Assembly: GCA_947471505.1 (NCBI GenBank)
Contig: CANIWM010000032.1
Location: 1-58,236, forward strand
Direction of reading: 5' to 3'
DNA from: Chthoniobacteraceae bacterium
GTDB taxonomy: Bacteria > Verrucomicrobiota > Verrucomicrobiia > Chthoniobacterales > Chthoniobacteraceae
Length of the DNA: 58,236 nt
The notes under the pieces are model-generated. The model made no database searches, was not told the DNA's origin, and saw only the letters and a program-made list of their open reading frames with translations. Below, piece by piece: positions 17,127 through 25,719 of the stretch. Position 1 is the stretch's first letter. Each line of letters opens with the position of its first letter. The position numbers and the translations under genes are program-made.

Positions 17127-19076
17127 ATGAAACGCAACCGGTCAACCTCGCTTCGCTCTTTGCGGGCTCATGGTCCCGGTATGCTGGCCGTAGTTCTTCT
17201 CGCTGCGAGCGGAGTGTTCTTTGAGGCGAAAGCCGAAACAAAGAAGACTCCGCCTGCGGGTAAGGCGCCAAGCACAGGAAAGGCAAAACCGGAGTTAAAG
17301 CCGGCCAAACCTCCTGCGACTGACGGTCTCTACGAAGGCCCAGGCGTTGCTGAGGCCCCAATTAAGGCGGCTGCTCCCGTGGCACCTCCCGTTGTGCCTG
17401 GAAGCCCGTCTGCCGTCATCGACCTGAAGCCCTATGCGCCGCGTAACGCGGATGCGTGGCCTTCGGAGTATCGGCCCGCGCCGACCGATTTGCTGCTCAA
17501 CCAGCAAGACGAAAACCGAGCCGCCGCCATCGCCGCCTACGCCGAGGCCGAGATAAATGCCGAGCGAGGCAACGCGGATAAGGCGCTGAAGTCCTACAAG
17601 AAAGCAGCGGCGCTAGACCCTGCGGACGCGAGACTCGCGATCAAAGTCGCCCGTGAATTACTCAAAACGAACGATCCCACTGCGGCGATTCAAGTCATCA
17701 AAGACTCCATCGCTGCCTCGCCAAAGGAGCCCAAGACGCACCTTTACCTCGCTCGGATTTATGCCGACCACCTGAATAAAAGCGACCTTGCCCGGCAATC
17801 CGCAGAGAAAGCGCTAGAGCTTTCGCCGGACTACTTTCCAGCATGGAAGGCGGTGCTCGATTTCTCAGCCGCTGACGGGCAGGGCAAGAAGACGGATGAA
17901 CTCATTGAGCGCGCCATGAAGAGCCCCTCGCAGGATGCGAACTTCTGGTTGGAGTTTGCACTTTTCCTGCGGAAAAACAGTGGCCTCGAAAACCACAAAC
18001 CACCCGCTGAGGACGAGAAAAAACGCATCGAAACGGCATACAAGCGAGCCCTCGAACTCAATCCGAAAAGTGCCGCCGCACTCGCACAGTTTGGCGATTA
18101 CTTTGCGCTGCTGCGCGACCATAAACGGGCGATCACTAACTTCGAGCAAGCCCGCGCGCTCAAGCAACCCGCCAACCATCCGGCGCTTGAGAACCTTGGC
18201 GAAAAACTCGCCACTGCTCTCGTCGCTGACGGCCGCAAAGCCGACGCGCTTCCTTTGCTGGAGCGCCTCGTAGCCGATTTCCCCGACCGCAACGACCTCG
18301 GCATGATGCTCGCCGAAGTGTATGACCAGACGGGCCAAACGGAAAAGGCGCTCGCGTATTATCAGCGTTCCCTCGCGCTCGATCTCACTAAGCCGGAAAA
18401 TCACATCAGCCTCGCCGAGACACTCGTGCGCCACAAACACTACGACCGCGCCGTGGCGACCATGCAGTCGGCCCGCGAGAAGTTCCCGGATCGTCCCGAA
18501 GTCACCTACTCGCTCGCCCGTTGCCTCGCCCTCGCGAAGAAGCATCAGCTCGCGCTAGAGATGTTCGCCACCGCGCAAAAGGAGATGAAAGGGCGCAACG
18601 AAGACCTCGCGAGCGACGCCTTCTTTTTCAGCTACGGCGCAGCCGCCGAACAAGCCGGCCAATTTGAAAAAGCCGCCGAGCTGCTGAAAAAATGTATCGA
18701 GCTAAAGCCCGACTCCCCCGAAGCCTATAACTACCTCGGCTATATGTGGGCCGACCGTGGCGAGCGCCTCGAAGAAGCGGGTGCGCTCATCAAAAAAGCC
18801 GTCGATATGGAGCCGGAAAACGCGGCCTACCTCGACAGCCTCGGCTGGTGGTATTTCAAGAGCGAGAAATACGAAGAGGCGAAGAAGGAACTCAACCGCG
18901 CTATCGAACTCATGGCTGGCGAAGAAGACGCGACCGTCTTCGACCACCTCGCCGACACGCTCGATAAACTGGGCAAGCGAGACGAAGCACTCAAGCTCTG
19001 GAAAAAGGCGCTGAAGCTGGAGTCCGAAATCCAGGACAAGCTCACGAAGAAAATCGCTGACGCGGAGAAGAAGTAG
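17127..19076 (+). CDS. Exported TPR-repeat protein
   Basis: The 649-residue product has an N-terminal export segment (MLAVVLLAASGVFFEAKAE after a basic start) and a Lys/Pro/Ala-rich linker to about residue 110. A long array of tetratricopeptide repeats occupies residues 130-640. Typical repeats show A-L-K-S-Y-KKAAALDPADARLAIK, YNYLGYMWADRGERLEEAGA and ALKLWKKALKLESE. TPR arrays are protein-binding scaffolds, and the bacterial homologues with this layout are often envelope assembly factors. No catalytic motif is seen. It is followed after 73 bases by a lipoprotein gene, and the two may share an operon. Confidence 0.9.
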   Translation: MKRNRSTSLRSLRAHGPGMLAVVLLAASGVFFEAKAETKKTPPAGKAPSTGKAKPELKPAKPPATDGLYEGPGVAEAPIKAAAPVAPPVVPGSPSAVIDLKPYAPRNADAWPSEYRPAPTDLLLNQQDENRAAAIAAYAEAEINAERGNADKALKSYKKAAALDPADARLAIKVARELLKTNDPTAAIQVIKDSIAASPKEPKTHLYLARIYADHLNKSDLARQSAEKALELSPDYFPAWKAVLDFSAADGQGKKTDELIERAMKSPSQDANFWLEFALFLRKNSGLENHKPPAEDEKKRIETAYKRALELNPKSAAALAQFGDYFALLRDHKRAITNFEQARALKQPANHPALENLGEKLATALVADGRKADALPLLERLVADFPDRNDLGMMLAEVYDQTGQTEKALAYYQRSLALDLTKPENHISLAETLVRHKHYDRAVATMQSAREKFPDRPEVTYSLARCLALAKKHQLALEMFATAQKEMKGRNEDLASDAFFFSYGAAAEQAGQFEKAAELLKKCIELKPDSPEAYNYLGYMWADRGERLEEAGALIKKAVDMEPENAAYLDSLGWWYFKSEKYEEAKKELNRAIELMAGEEDATVFDHLADTLDKLGKRDEALKLWKKALKLESEIQDKLTKKIADAEKK

Positions 19077-19149
19077 CGTCCTGTGGTGAAGAGTGATGCT
19101 GGGCCAAATGCGATTTGCCACGCGCCAGCCTGATGCCCACAGTAGGCTT

Positions 19150-19752
19150 ATGATATTGCGCCTTTTCACCATTGCAGCCGTCGTCGGGATGACGGGCTGC
19201 GCGAGCCCGAAGACACCACAGCCTGCACGGAAGCCGGGCTTTCTCGAACGTGCTTGGAACAGCACACAGAAAGGCTCGCAGGTCGCATGGGAAACGACGA
19301 AAGGTGGTGCGAGCAAAGCCAAGGAACTCGTCGTAGCGCCATTCGCTAAAGGGAGAAAATCGTCCAAAGTGGCGGCATCGAAATACCGCGAGCTGGAGAC
19401 GAGCGTCGTGCTCAGACCGGACGTGGTGCGCCTTTCCACTACGCACGCGCTGGAGGCGGTCGTGCTCGTCGCGAACAAATCGAAGCACTCGTTGCAGCTC
19501 TCGTTTGCCACCAGCCAGCATATCGAAGTCGTGGTGAAAACGGAGGCGGGCAATGTCATCCAACGCTGGTCCGACGATCAGCGCGTGGAGCGCGAGCCGA
19601 GCTTTATCGCCATCAATCCCGGCGAGCGGCTGGAGTACACGGCGACGATTTCCACGCGTTATATGGTGGTCGGCAAGACGTATATCATCGAGGCGTCTGT
19701 GCCCGGCTACGACGCCATTTTCGCCCGCAAGGTTCTCGTTCCGCAGAGCTAG
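19150..19752 (+). CDS. Lipoprotein with a BsuPI-like beta domain
   Basis: The ATG at 19150 gives a 200-residue protein with a lipoprotein signal peptide: MILRLFTIAAVVGMTGC, with the acylated cysteine at residue 17. A charged helix follows (WNSTQKGSQVAWETTKGGAS). The C-terminal half is a strand-rich domain with NKSKHSLQLSFATSQHIEVV and NPGERLEYTATI, the pattern of the BsuPI intracellular-proteinase-inhibitor fold. The domain call is tentative. A longer frame from 19093 adds 19 residues that would spoil the signal peptide. The GH57 gene follows five bases later. Confidence 0.75.
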   Translation: MILRLFTIAAVVGMTGCASPKTPQPARKPGFLERAWNSTQKGSQVAWETTKGGASKAKELVVAPFAKGRKSSKVAASKYRELETSVVLRPDVVRLSTTHALEAVVLVANKSKHSLQLSFATSQHIEVVVKTEAGNVIQRWSDDQRVEREPSFIAINPGERLEYTATISTRYMVVGKTYIIEASVPGYDAIFARKVLVPQS

Positions 19753-19757
19753 AAACC

Positions 19758-21356
19758 GTGCTGGCGCTTCTTCTCCACGCGCACTTGCCGTTCGTGCGCC
19801 ACCCGGAGCACGAGCACTTTTTGGAAGAGGATTGGCTCTTCGAGGCGATCACGGAGACCTATCTGCCGCTCGTGGAGATGCTCTTTCGTCTTGCGGAAGA
19901 AGGCGTGCCTTTTCGCCTCGCGATGACGGTGACGCCTACGCTCGGACACATGCTGCGTGACCCGTTGTTGCTGGCGCGGTACGAGCGGCACCTTGTGCAG
20001 CTCATCGCGCTCACCGAGAGCGAGGCGCGGAGGCTGGCGGGTCAGCCGGAAGCGGAGGCGGCGCGCTTTCATCTGCTGCGGCTTTTTCGCGTGCGCGAAT
20101 GGTGGGCGCTCATCGAGCACGACATCGTCGGTGCGCTGGGGAAATTGCAGGACCATGGGCTAGAGCTTGTCGCTTGTGCGGCCACGCATGGGTTCCTCCC
20201 GCTCATGCAGCAGCCGGATGCGCAAGTGCGTCTTGGCGTCGCTGCGCATCGGGAGATGTTTGGGCGCGAGCCTGCGGGGTTTTGGATGCCCGAGTGTGCC
20301 TACACGCCGGGGCTCGACTCCTTGCTCGCCGAGCATGGTGTGCGCTGGACTGCGCTGGATGCCCACGGCCTCACTCGCGCGACGCCGAAGCCGCGAAATG
20401 CTGTGTGGTCGCCTGTCTTTATGCCGTCCGGAGTCGCTGCGTTTGGGCGCGACCGGGACTCTGCGCGGCAGGTGTGGAGTGCTGCTGACGGCTATCCCGG
20501 CGACCCGGCTTACCGGGAGTTTTACCGCGATGCTGGGTGGGATGCGCCGCTCGATGCACTGCTGCCTTTTCTCCCCGATGGTGCGCGGAAGTTCACCGGG
20601 CTGAAGCTTCACCGCATCACCGGCCACGAGCCGAAGCAGCCCTACGACCGCACCGCCGCCATGCGCGCCGTCGAGCGTCACGCCGCGCATTTCGTGGCCG
20701 AGCGCGCGGCGCAACTGCGAGTGCTGCGGGAGTGCATGGAGGTGCCGCCAGTGGTCTTTGCGCCGTTCGATGCGGAGCTGTTTGGGCACTGGTGGTTCGA
20801 GGGGCCGGAGTGGCTGGAGGCCGTGCTGCGAAAGTGCGCGGGCTCTCGCGAAGTCCCGCTCACCACGCCAGCGCGATACCTCGCCGAGCACGATACGCAT
20901 CAGCTCGTCCAGCCCGCCGCATCGAGCTGGGGCGACGCGGGGCATTGGGGCGTATGGCTGGACCCGGCGAATGCGTGGATTTACCCGCTCCTCCACGCTG
21001 CCGAGCGGCGGATGTCGGAGCTCGCGCAGACCTCCGAGCCCAACGAGCGCGCCCTTCGCCAACTCGCGCGCGAACTCCTCCTCGCGCAATCCAGCGACTG
21101 GGCCTTCCTCATGCGCGCTGGCACCGCCCGCGAATACGCCACGCTCCGCACCAATACGCACCTCCGCCGCTTCGAGACGCTTGCCGACGAACTCGCCGTC
21201 GGGCAAGTGGACGAGCTCACCCTCCGCACGATGGAAGAGCGCGATAATTTCCTGCCTGAAATTGATTGGCGTGCATTCGCGGGATCCGGGCACTTGCCAC
21301 CGACCGCCGCCGCGCGTATCGCAGACGGATGCCCAACGCCGCTGTCTCCCGTTTGA
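19758..21356 (+). CDS. Glycoside hydrolase family 57 protein, probable 1,4-alpha-glucan branching enzyme
   Basis: This 532-residue protein starts at a GTG and begins LALLLHAHLPFVRHPEHEHF, the GH57 opening with its HAHLPFVRHPE string typical of branching-type members. The probable nucleophile Glu179 lies in GFWMPECAYTPG, and the probable acid/base Asp338 lies in FAPFDAELFGHWWFEG. A C-terminal helical region (residues 400-520) matches the domain that GH57 branching enzymes use. The likely role is making alpha-1,6 branches in glycogen, a cytoplasmic task. The gene is tightly placed between the lipoprotein (5-base gap) and the FIST gene (28-base overlap), so it is part of an operon. Confidence 0.9.
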   Translation: MLALLLHAHLPFVRHPEHEHFLEEDWLFEAITETYLPLVEMLFRLAEEGVPFRLAMTVTPTLGHMLRDPLLLARYERHLVQLIALTESEARRLAGQPEAEAARFHLLRLFRVREWWALIEHDIVGALGKLQDHGLELVACAATHGFLPLMQQPDAQVRLGVAAHREMFGREPAGFWMPECAYTPGLDSLLAEHGVRWTALDAHGLTRATPKPRNAVWSPVFMPSGVAAFGRDRDSARQVWSAADGYPGDPAYREFYRDAGWDAPLDALLPFLPDGARKFTGLKLHRITGHEPKQPYDRTAAMRAVERHAAHFVAERAAQLRVLRECMEVPPVVFAPFDAELFGHWWFEGPEWLEAVLRKCAGSREVPLTTPARYLAEHDTHQLVQPAASSWGDAGHWGVWLDPANAWIYPLLHAAERRMSELAQTSEPNERALRQLARELLLAQSSDWAFLMRAGTAREYATLRTNTHLRRFETLADELAVGQVDELTLRTMEERDNFLPEIDWRAFAGSGHLPPTAAARIADGCPTPLSPV

Positions 21357-22495
21357 TTCTCTCGAAGTTCTCCGAGTCGCTCGTCACCGAGACGGCGCGC
21401 GGTGCCTTGGAGGAACTTGGCGGGCGCGTCTCACTCGGCGTCGTCTTTTGCTCCGCCGACTACCGCGAGCATCTGGAGGACTTCCTCGAAATCCTCCAGC
21501 TCCACGCCCACATCCCGCTGCTCATCGGGTGCAGCTCATCCGGCTTCATCGGCACCAATGCTGAAGCCGAGCGCGCCAGCGGCTTCTCCCTTCTCCTCCT
21601 GCATCTGCCCGCCACCAAGCTCCACACTTTCACATTTACCGAAGCAAACGCTCCCGAGTGGGATGATGCGGATGCTTGGAAAGAAGCCGTCGCCGCCGAG
21701 GGCGACATGGATGCGTGGCTTATGCTCACCGACCCCACCGGCGTGCCCATCGAGCCGTGGCTCGGCGCATGGAGCCGCGCATTCCCCGGCGTGCCCTGCA
21801 TCGGCGGCCTCGCAAGCGGCGGGCGCGGGGGCGACGACACGTTCATTTTCAAAAACCGCGAACTCCTCGAAGGCGGCGGTATCGCCATCGGCCTACGCGG
21901 CGGCGTGAAACTCCACACCCTCGTCAGCCAAGGCTGCCGCCCCATCGGCGAGCCGCTGCCCGTCACCGGCGCAGAGCACAACCTCATCCAGACTCTCGGC
22001 TCGCGGCCCGCCTACGAAGTCCTCGACGAAGCATTCCAAGCCCTCTCGGAAAAAGAACGCGAGCGCGCCAAAGGCAACCTCTTCGCCGGGCTCGCCATGC
22101 GCGAAGACCGCGACGAATTCCACCGGGGCGACTTCCTCATCCGCAACATCCTCGGCGCAGACCAAGGCAGCGGCATCGTCGCCATCGGCGCATTCCCTCG
22201 CGTCGGCCAGACCATCCAATATCAACTGCGCGACGCGAAAACTGCCGACGAAGACCTGCGCCACCTCACCGCCCTGCTTGCGGCAGACGGCATCAAGCCC
22301 TTCGCCTCGCTCGTCTTCTCCTGCGGCGGACGCGGGCGCAACCTCTTCAAAAGCGCCAACCACGACGCCGCCATCCTCGCCGAATACTTCACCCCGCACG
22401 CCAGCGCCGGCTTTTTCTGCAACGGCGAGATCGGCCCCGTCGGCGGGCGCAACTTCATCCACGGCTACACCGCGAGCGTGCTGCTGCTGGAGTAA
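21329..22495 (+). CDS. FIST domain sensory protein
   Basis: The ATG at 21329 gives 388 residues, starting MPNAAVSRLILSKFSE and overlapping the GH57 gene by 28 bases. The protein has a FIST N part (IPLLIGCSSSGFIGTNAEAE, FPGVPCIGGLASGGRGGDDT) and a FIST C part ending SAGFFCNGEIGPVGGRNFIHGYTASVLLLE. FIST domains are predicted to bind small ligands such as amino acids and are usually attached to signalling outputs. Here the FIST pair stands alone with no kinase, cyclase or receptor domain. Its ligand is unknown. The overlap suggests translational coupling with the glycogen-type enzyme upstream. Confidence 0.9.
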   Translation: MPNAAVSRLILSKFSESLVTETARGALEELGGRVSLGVVFCSADYREHLEDFLEILQLHAHIPLLIGCSSSGFIGTNAEAERASGFSLLLLHLPATKLHTFTFTEANAPEWDDADAWKEAVAAEGDMDAWLMLTDPTGVPIEPWLGAWSRAFPGVPCIGGLASGGRGGDDTFIFKNRELLEGGGIAIGLRGGVKLHTLVSQGCRPIGEPLPVTGAEHNLIQTLGSRPAYEVLDEAFQALSEKERERAKGNLFAGLAMREDRDEFHRGDFLIRNILGADQGSGIVAIGAFPRVGQTIQYQLRDAKTADEDLRHLTALLAADGIKPFASLVFSCGGRGRNLFKSANHDAAILAEYFTPHASAGFFCNGEIGPVGGRNFIHGYTASVLLLE

Positions 22496-22658
22496 GGGAT
22501 AGGGAACTTGCCAAGCTGCCAAATACTGCGCCGGATTTTTGGCGAGTGGCGAGGCGCTGCGAGGGAGCATAGCCGCTGCACTACGTGACTGAGCGGCAAC
22601 GAAGCCAGTCGGCAAAAAGACCAGCAGGATTGGGTAGCTTGGCAAGTTCCCTGTCCCT
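22495..22658. repeat. Palindromic element with long imperfect hairpin
   Basis: The ends are inverted repeats: left AGGGATAGGGAACTTGCC and right GGCAAGTTCCCTGTCCCT, with pairing carried further in by AAGCT/AGCTT. The interior also pairs imperfectly (GCCGGATTTTTGGCGA against CGGCAAAAAGACC). It lies between the FIST and methyltransferase genes and begins at the FIST stop codon. It has no coding capacity. Confidence 0.75.
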
Positions 22659-22696
22659 AAGCACGAAGCTCGACTCTCCGCGCCGAGCTTGCGTAG

Positions 22697-23602
22697 ATGA
22701 GGGCGATGAATCTCCAAAGCCACATCCTGCTCGCCGACCGTTGGAAGGACTACGAACTCCTTGATACCGGCGACGGTATGAAACTCGAACGCTGGGGCGA
22801 TTTCACGCTCGTGCGCCCAGACCCACAGGTGCTCTGGCCGCACCGGAGTGGGCCGCAATGGAAGGGCTGGGATGGCTTTTATCATCGGAGCGAAACAGGC
22901 GGCGGGCGCTGGGAATTTCGCCGCCCCCTGCCGGAATCGTGGATGGTCCGCTATGGCGATCTGACATTCCGCATCCGCCCTACAGACTTCAAACACACCG
23001 GGCTTTTCCCCGAGCAAGCGGCGAACTGGGACTGGTGCTCTGAGCGCATCCGCGCAGCGCGGGCGGCAGGCCGCGAGGTGCATGTGCTGAATCTTTTTGG
23101 CTACACCGGCGCAGCCTCCGTGGCCTGCGCGGCTGCGGGCGCGACGGTGTGCCACGTCGATGCCTCGAAGGGCGTCGTGCAGTGGTGCCGCGACAACGCC
23201 TCGCTCTCTGGGCTGGCCGAAGCGCCCATCCGCTACATCGCCGATGACTGCCTCAAATTCGTCTCCCGCGAAGCCCGCCGCGAGCGTCGCTACGACGCCA
23301 TCATCATGGACCCACCTTCGTACGGGCGCGGCTCGGGCGGCGAGGTGTGGAAGCTGGAGCAGCACCTTTGGAAACTGCTCGCCGAGTGCCGCGTCATCCT
23401 GAGCGAGCAGCCGCTCTTTTTCCTGATGAACGGCTACGCATCCTCGATTTCGCCCGTCGTGCTGGGCAATCTGCTGGGCGAGCTTATGGCGGATAAAACG
23501 GGCACCATCTCCGTGGGCGAACTCGGCATCCCGGAGACGCGCCACCATCGCATCCTGCCGTGCGGCATCTACGGGCGCTGGGAGGCGGCAGAGTTAAAAT
23601 GA
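22697..23602 (+). CDS. Class I SAM-dependent methyltransferase (RlmI-like)
   Basis: The 301-residue protein has an N-terminal beta-rich part rich in Trp (RSGPQWKGWDGFYHRSETGG) and a Rossmann methyltransferase core. The SAM-binding motif is VLNLFGYTGAASVACAAAGA, followed by VDASKGVVQWCRDNA and the catalytic-type motif IIMDPPSYGRG. The combination of an FGYTG loop and DPPSYGRG fits the RlmI/YccW-related 23S rRNA cytosine methyltransferases, but the usual PUA domain is not evident. Substrate RNA is an inference. The palindromic element separates it from the FIST gene, so it may be transcribed from its own promoter. Confidence 0.85.
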   Translation: MRAMNLQSHILLADRWKDYELLDTGDGMKLERWGDFTLVRPDPQVLWPHRSGPQWKGWDGFYHRSETGGGRWEFRRPLPESWMVRYGDLTFRIRPTDFKHTGLFPEQAANWDWCSERIRAARAAGREVHVLNLFGYTGAASVACAAAGATVCHVDASKGVVQWCRDNASLSGLAEAPIRYIADDCLKFVSREARRERRYDAIIMDPPSYGRGSGGEVWKLEQHLWKLLAECRVILSEQPLFFLMNGYASSISPVVLGNLLGELMADKTGTISVGELGIPETRHHRILPCGIYGRWEAAELK

Positions 23603-23685
23603 CGAAAAGCGAGGGTGCGCTTCTAGGTCGGAGACAGAGGAATGTCGCCGCTTGGCTTCGCCCGGAAAAAAGCCCCGCCTTATTG

Positions 23686-23721
23686 CGGATTTGAATGCTT
23701 TTGGCGGTCTGACGTCATTTC
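23686..23721 (+). repeat. Direct repeat flanking toxin-antitoxin cassette, left copy
   Basis: This 36-base stretch beginning CGGATTTGAATGCTTTTGGC matches the stretch at 24388-24423 (CGGATTTGAACGCTTTTAGC) with several substitutions, and both continue to a CGTCATT string. The two copies bracket the toxin and antitoxin genes. Confidence 0.6.
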
Positions 23722-23724
23722 CCT

Positions 23725-24135
23725 TCAGGGAGAAATCAAGACCACCTTTGGAAAATAGGACCTATAACGCGCAACATCCCGCGACAGCAGCCGATGCCCG
23801 GCAGCTTCCGCATGAGCGCCGATATAAAAATCCGGCAAAGGCGTATCGCGCGAGCCCCCGAGTCGTCGGTAATTTCGGTGTGCAGCAGCCGCAACCGTTG
23901 AGGCTTCAAAGGGCAGCGCTTCCTTCAAAATGCCCGCCGCCATGAGCCACTCATCAACCCTCGTCCACTCGAAGTCAAAAGCAGGGGCAATTTCCGCGCA
24001 AATGATTGCATTGACCGCGATTGAACCGCTCGCCTTCGCACTGCGAAGTTCAGCCGTGGACCACGCAAGCCACCGTTCGTCGGCAGTCAGGATGTCCAGC
24101 AGGACATTGGCATCTACGAGCACGGTCCCACTCAT
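23725..24135 (-). CDS. PIN-domain ribonuclease toxin (VapC-like)
   Basis: The 136-residue protein starts at the ATG at 24135 (MSGTVLVDANVLLDI); a TTG codon directly before it is also possible. The PIN-domain acidic residues are visible: Asp8 in VLVDANVLLD, a Glu in NAIICAEIAPAF, an Asp in TPLPDFYIGAHA and an Asp in LLSRDVARYRSYFP. Such toxins cut RNA, often initiator tRNA, using Mg ions. The start codon shares its A with the antitoxin stop codon (TGATG). This is a standard two-gene module. Confidence 0.9.
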   Translation of the reverse strand: MSGTVLVDANVLLDILTADERWLAWSTAELRSAKASGSIAVNAIICAEIAPAFDFEWTRVDEWLMAAGILKEALPFEASTVAAAAHRNYRRLGGSRDTPLPDFYIGAHAEAAGHRLLSRDVARYRSYFPKVVLISP

Positions 24136-24347
24136 CAATTCCCTTCTCGAGTCTCGCGCATCCGCTCATCAGTTGTCAGCTTTCCTTTCGCAATGCCAGT
24201 GCTTGCCGCGAGCCATTCGTCAAACCGTGCAGCCTCCCCGCCGCTCGCCCTCGTGCGAGGATGCACCTCTATCCAGCGTCGAATCTCCGCCCATTGCTCT
24301 GGCGGCAAGTGTTCAATGGCCTCTTCGATTTCAATCAGCGTGCTCAT
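24135..24347 (-). CDS. Antitoxin of the PIN toxin pair
   Basis: This 70-residue protein (MSTLIEIEEAIEHLPPEQWA at the start) is acidic in its N-terminal helix and ends in a charged tail (GKLTTDERMRETREGN). An ATG 102 bases further upstream would extend it, but the added residues run into the flanking direct repeat and look non-coding. The gene overlaps the toxin start by one base. No clear DNA-binding motif is seen, though such antitoxins normally repress their own operon. Assignment rests on its length, its helix-rich composition and its position. Confidence 0.8.
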   Translation of the reverse strand: MSTLIEIEEAIEHLPPEQWAEIRRWIEVHPRTRASGGEAARFDEWLAASTGIAKGKLTTDERMRETREGN

Positions 24348-24387
24348 GCGCGGAAAATGCCCGAAGTGCTGTAATGCGTCAACGCTT

Positions 24388-24423
24388 CGGATTTGAACGC
24401 TTTTAGCAGCGGCTTCGTCATTC
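24388..24423 (+). repeat. Direct repeat flanking toxin-antitoxin cassette, right copy
   Basis: This is the partner of 23686-23721. It lies upstream of the antitoxin start and may hold or border the operon promoter. Whether these copies reflect insertion of the cassette or a common verrucomicrobial spacer repeat cannot be decided here. Confidence 0.6.
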
Positions 24424-24465
24424 CGCATTCGACATTCACCAGCCGCCATTTACCAATCGCCCGAC

Positions 24466-25680
24466 ATGCGTTTGCGCAATCAACTTCTGGCACTGATTAT
24501 CTTCGCGGGGTTTCTCGCGCTGGGGGCGTTTTATATCCGTTATTGGACGGCGAAGAAGCCTTTCGGCATCATCGTATTCGTGAGCGATGGGCTCATCTCG
24601 CGGCACCTTACGGCGGCGCGGCTTTACTCCGGCGGGGCGGATGAGCGGCTGAATATCGAGCGCCACTTTCCGCACCTCGCCCTCGTTCGCAACGACGGGT
24701 TGCAGTTCTCCGTGCCGGACTCGGCGGCTGCGGCCACGGCGCTGGCTACGGGGAAAAAGGCGCGTCACCGCACGCTGAGTATGAGCGAGTCGGGCTCGCC
24801 TCTGCCGACGATCTTGGAGCTGGCCCACGCGCAGGGGCGCAATGCGGGGCTGGTGACGACGGACCGCTTTACCGAGGCATCCACTGCGGCCTTTTTCGCC
24901 CACACGCAGGACTCGGGGACGCGCGATGCTATTGCGGCTTCGCTCGTCGCGACGCCGAATCTAAAAGTGCTGCTCGGCGGCGGGATGGGCGATTTTTTGC
25001 CGATTGCAAACAACGGGTTCCGCACGGACCAGCGGAACATTTTGGAGACGCTGCGCAGCCCGGCGTGGGATGTCGTCCGCACGAAGGCTGAGCTGGAAAA
25101 CTCCGCGTCGTATCGCGAGGGCGCGCTGCTCGGGCTTTTCGCCGCGGGGCCGCTCTCGACGAGCAAGCAGCGCGACTCGGGCTCCACGGCAGAGCCATCG
25201 CTCTCGGACATGGTGCGCCGCGCGATCCAGTGCCTCCAGACGGACCGCGATGGCTACGTGCTCGTGGTTGATGAGACGCAGATTTCGCGCGCCGCTTCGA
25301 TCAACGATGGCGAGATGCTGCTACGGGAATTGGGGGAGCTCGATAAAGCAATCGCGACTGCCGTGGAGTACGCGGGCGAGCGTTCGCTCATCATTGCTGT
25401 CGGGCGGAATAGCACGGGCGGCTTCGCCATGAGCGGTTACCCGCTGCGGCAGGATAAAGGGCTCGCCCTCGTCGGCCCGACGCCTGAGGGACATCCGCCG
25501 ATCACGTGGGCGTCCGGCCCGAACGCCCGCGACGCCGCACAACCCACCGCGCAGCAGCTCCCCGCCGCGCTCGGAAATGCGGAGGACGTGATCGCCGTGG
25601 GGCGCGGCCTCGGCGCGGAGAAAGTGCGCGGCTTCCTCGATAGCACGGCGATCTTCGACATCCTGCGCAACGCTCTTTAG
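24466..25680 (+). CDS. Alkaline phosphatase-family protein with altered metal ligands
   Basis: The 404-residue product has an N-terminal anchor (LLALIIFAGFLALGAFYI) and aligns by motif with PhoA-type phosphatases. These keep Asp41 (IVFVSDGL), the nucleophile Ser86 (VPDSAAAATALATGKK) and Thr140 (GLVTTDRFTEAST). The second metal region is changed. The canonical VEGGRIDHAAH reads VDETQISRAAS (268-278), so Glu becomes Asp, the Zn-ligand Asp becomes Ser274, and the ligand His becomes Ser278. The canonical TADHETGG reads VGRNSTGG (312-319), which loses the Asp-His pair. A normal two-zinc site could not form, so the protein may be inactive or repurposed. It is membrane-anchored and faces the periplasm. 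Confidence 0.85.
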   Translation: MRLRNQLLALIIFAGFLALGAFYIRYWTAKKPFGIIVFVSDGLISRHLTAARLYSGGADERLNIERHFPHLALVRNDGLQFSVPDSAAAATALATGKKARHRTLSMSESGSPLPTILELAHAQGRNAGLVTTDRFTEASTAAFFAHTQDSGTRDAIAASLVATPNLKVLLGGGMGDFLPIANNGFRTDQRNILETLRSPAWDVVRTKAELENSASYREGALLGLFAAGPLSTSKQRDSGSTAEPSLSDMVRRAIQCLQTDRDGYVLVVDETQISRAASINDGEMLLRELGELDKAIATAVEYAGERSLIIAVGRNSTGGFAMSGYPLRQDKGLALVGPTPEGHPPITWASGPNARDAAQPTAQQLPAALGNAEDVIAVGRGLGAEKVRGFLDSTAIFDILRNAL

Positions 25681-25719
25681 CAGGAATAAACACTCTTCGC
25701 GCACACTCCAACGCATCCA

